Below, piece after piece: positions 28,429-29,442 of a stretch of 29,442 bases of DNA (the first letter of the stretch is position 1; each line of letters begins with the position of its first letter). The stretch covers positions 1-29,442 of the IMG/VR virus record IMGVR_UViG_3300020201_000082; one strand, written 5' to 3'. The position numbers and the translations under genes were made by a program. This stretch comes from a virus. The notes under the pieces are model-generated. The model saw only the letters and a program-made list of their open reading frames with translations, was not told the DNA's origin and ran no database searches.

Positions 28429-28574
28429 GAAGCTGCCACATCAACGAAAAGCCACCGATCCTTTACAAGCTCAGGCAGTTTTGGTGCGGGGTGAGGACAG
28501 GACATTTCGGAAGACTCTCACCCGCCGGAAGCTACTTTATTTGTGTTGGCTGTCATAAGGTAGTTTTTATTTAA
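28425..28574 (+). CDS. 49-residue basic, cysteine-containing protein
   Basis: MRSCHINEKPPILYKLRQFW at the start and FICVGCHKVVFI at the end. The CxxCH pair with C4 and C21 may hold a zinc ion. It overlaps the previous stop by four bases (ATGA). A short gap of 18 bases follows. No family recognised. Confidence 0.6.
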   Translation: MRSCHINEKPPILYKLRQFWCGVRTGHFGRLSPAGSYFICVGCHKVVFI

Positions 28575-28592
28575 GCTAACCTACTATTGCGT

Positions 28593-28967
28593 ATGAACCT
28601 AGAACAACAAGTAACTTCCCTAGCTCTCTCGAAGCGACTCAAGGAGCTGGGCGTGAAGCAGGAGAGTATATTTTTCTGGTCCTACTACGACGACGGGCAC
28701 AGTAAAGACAAGCCGGGAATTGCTTTTGCTGATAACTGCAATCTTTCCTTTATGGAAAACTTAGTCTCCGCCTTCACTGTTGCAGAGCTTGGGCAGTTAC
28801 TGTACGGGGAGGAGACTCCTCACAGTAAGGGAGGAGGCGGGTACTGGGAGACTAGCGAGTATTACGACCTTGTTGATGGTAGGCACAGGATAACAGCAGA
28901 CACCGAAGCCGAAGCGAGAGGTCTCATGCTCGCGCACCTCATTGAAAATAAACTCCTGAGCGTATGA
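28593..28967 (+). CDS. Phage protein, paralogue 2 of the LEQQV family
   Basis: 124 residues from ATG 28593 (an upstream TTG is less likely). It shares the N-terminal LEQQVTSLALSKRLKELGVK and the C-terminal TEAEARGLMLAHLIENKLL with the gene at 25794; the middle (residues about 25-100) is different apart from the short SAFTVAELG block. This is a duplication followed by replacement of the middle. It overlaps the next gene by four bases. Confidence 0.75.
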   Translation: MNLEQQVTSLALSKRLKELGVKQESIFFWSYYDDGHSKDKPGIAFADNCNLSFMENLVSAFTVAELGQLLYGEETPHSKGGGGYWETSEYYDLVDGRHRITADTEAEARGLMLAHLIENKLLSV

Positions 28968-29326
28968 AAATCCCCGACACTATCACTGCGAAGGTGCGTG
29001 AGTTCCGCGCAAAAGCAGAAGTGATAAACGACACTCTCTGGTATGTAAACCCTTCTGACATAGAACAAGCATTACTAGATGTTCGCCGCGAAACCATTGA
29101 GGAGGTGCGTATCGTCGCACTAAATGTAGCCGAAGAAATATCAGGCTTGCCCGAACTCGTTAATGGTTTTCAGCACCGTGGTTACGCCACAGAGAGACAG
29201 GAGAGCGAGATATACTTCGAGGGCTTCAAAGACGGGCGAGACATGATGCGTATTGACTTCTCGCTTCCGAGCGGAAGGTTTGCAAGGCGACTACGCGAGG
29301 TACTAGATAACACCCCTACTGTATGA
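28964..29326 (+). CDS. Hypothetical protein sharing a block with the gene at 28069
   Basis: 120 residues, helical and charged. The block QALLDVRRETIEE matches the gene at 28069. The C-terminal half (FQHRGYATERQESEIYFEGF, then GRFARRLREVLDNTPTV) is its own. It is coupled at both ends through ATGA overlaps. Function unknown. Confidence 0.7.
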   Translation: MKIPDTITAKVREFRAKAEVINDTLWYVNPSDIEQALLDVRRETIEEVRIVALNVAEEISGLPELVNGFQHRGYATERQESEIYFEGFKDGRDMMRIDFSLPSGRFARRLREVLDNTPTV

Positions 29327-29442
29327 AAATGATAACCATAGAAGAAGGGTCTAGAGAAATGCTACCTTGGATTAAAGCAGAGATTGAACCAGCACTAGGT
29401 TTCTGGCCTTTTCATTGGTGGTACGAGGTTTATTATTACGAC
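29323..29442 (+). CDS. Start of a further array gene, cut by the window end
   Basis: ATG 29323 overlaps the stop of the previous gene (ATGA). The 40 visible residues (MKMITIEEGSREMLPWIKAE, then aromatic-rich FWPFHWWYEVYYYD) continue past the window without a stop. The aromatic cluster is unusual but too short for an assignment. Confidence 0.55.
   Translation, partial: MKMITIEEGSREMLPWIKAEIEPALGFWPFHWWYEVYYYD

Noticed and set aside
1-29442. Stop-codon reassignment, as in some Patescibacteria or crAss-like phages
   Set aside because: TAA, TAG and TGA all end well-supported genes at tight gene junctions, and no gene is interrupted by one of them.

Overview
The window looks like part of a tailed double-stranded DNA phage genome. 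It carries both terminase subunits, a large portal protein, a scaffold candidate, an HK97-type major capsid protein and a tail-fibre-like protein, together with an early/replication block. No integrase, attachment site, rRNA, tRNA or CRISPR array is visible. The portal length (about 760 residues) is more typical of short-tailed phages, but no tail tube or tape measure lies in the window, so the virion type stays open. All three stop codons are used normally, so the standard bacterial code applies. The host cannot be named. Almost no gene has a Shine-Dalgarno sequence, yet three promoters have good sigma70 -35/-10 boxes, so the host probably relies little on SD initiation while having an ordinary housekeeping sigma factor.

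Layout. (1) Positions 1-11788, minus strand: packaging and head genes transcribed right to left: small terminase, large terminase, a small basic protein, portal, three unknown small proteins, scaffold candidate, decoration-like protein, major capsid protein, two unknown proteins, and a long fibre gene that leaves the window. (2) Positions 11789-12670: a divergent control region of about 880 bases with GGGCATAA iterons, a perfect 20-bp inverted repeat around an AT-rich spacer, three copies of a 14-bp element and a 22-bp tandem repeat; it is the best replication-origin candidate. (3) Positions 12671-17274, plus strand: an early operon of small unknown proteins with stereotyped, SD-less start contexts and compact RNA hairpins in its gaps. 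(4) Positions 17276-23051: promoter 2 and the DNA-metabolism genes: an ssDNA-binding-like protein, a cold-shock protein, an acidic EAP-repeat protein, a structured RNA region, an AEP-type primase/SF3 helicase, an SF2 helicase and a RecU-like nuclease. (5) Positions 23055-29442: promoter 3, a ribbon-helix-helix-like protein, a DnaQ-like exonuclease, a YopX-domain protein and a dense array of small overlapping genes that has grown by duplication.

How it fits together. Three similar promoters, each with upstream TATCCACA boxes, probably drive the rightward early and replication genes. The leftward head operon would be expressed late from the same divergent region. The primase-helicase, SF2 helicase, ssDNA-binding-like protein, nuclease and exonuclease would replicate and process DNA; no DNA polymerase is visible here. 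The most unusual item is a strongly folded RNA segment at about 18711-18932, directly in front of the primase-helicase gene.
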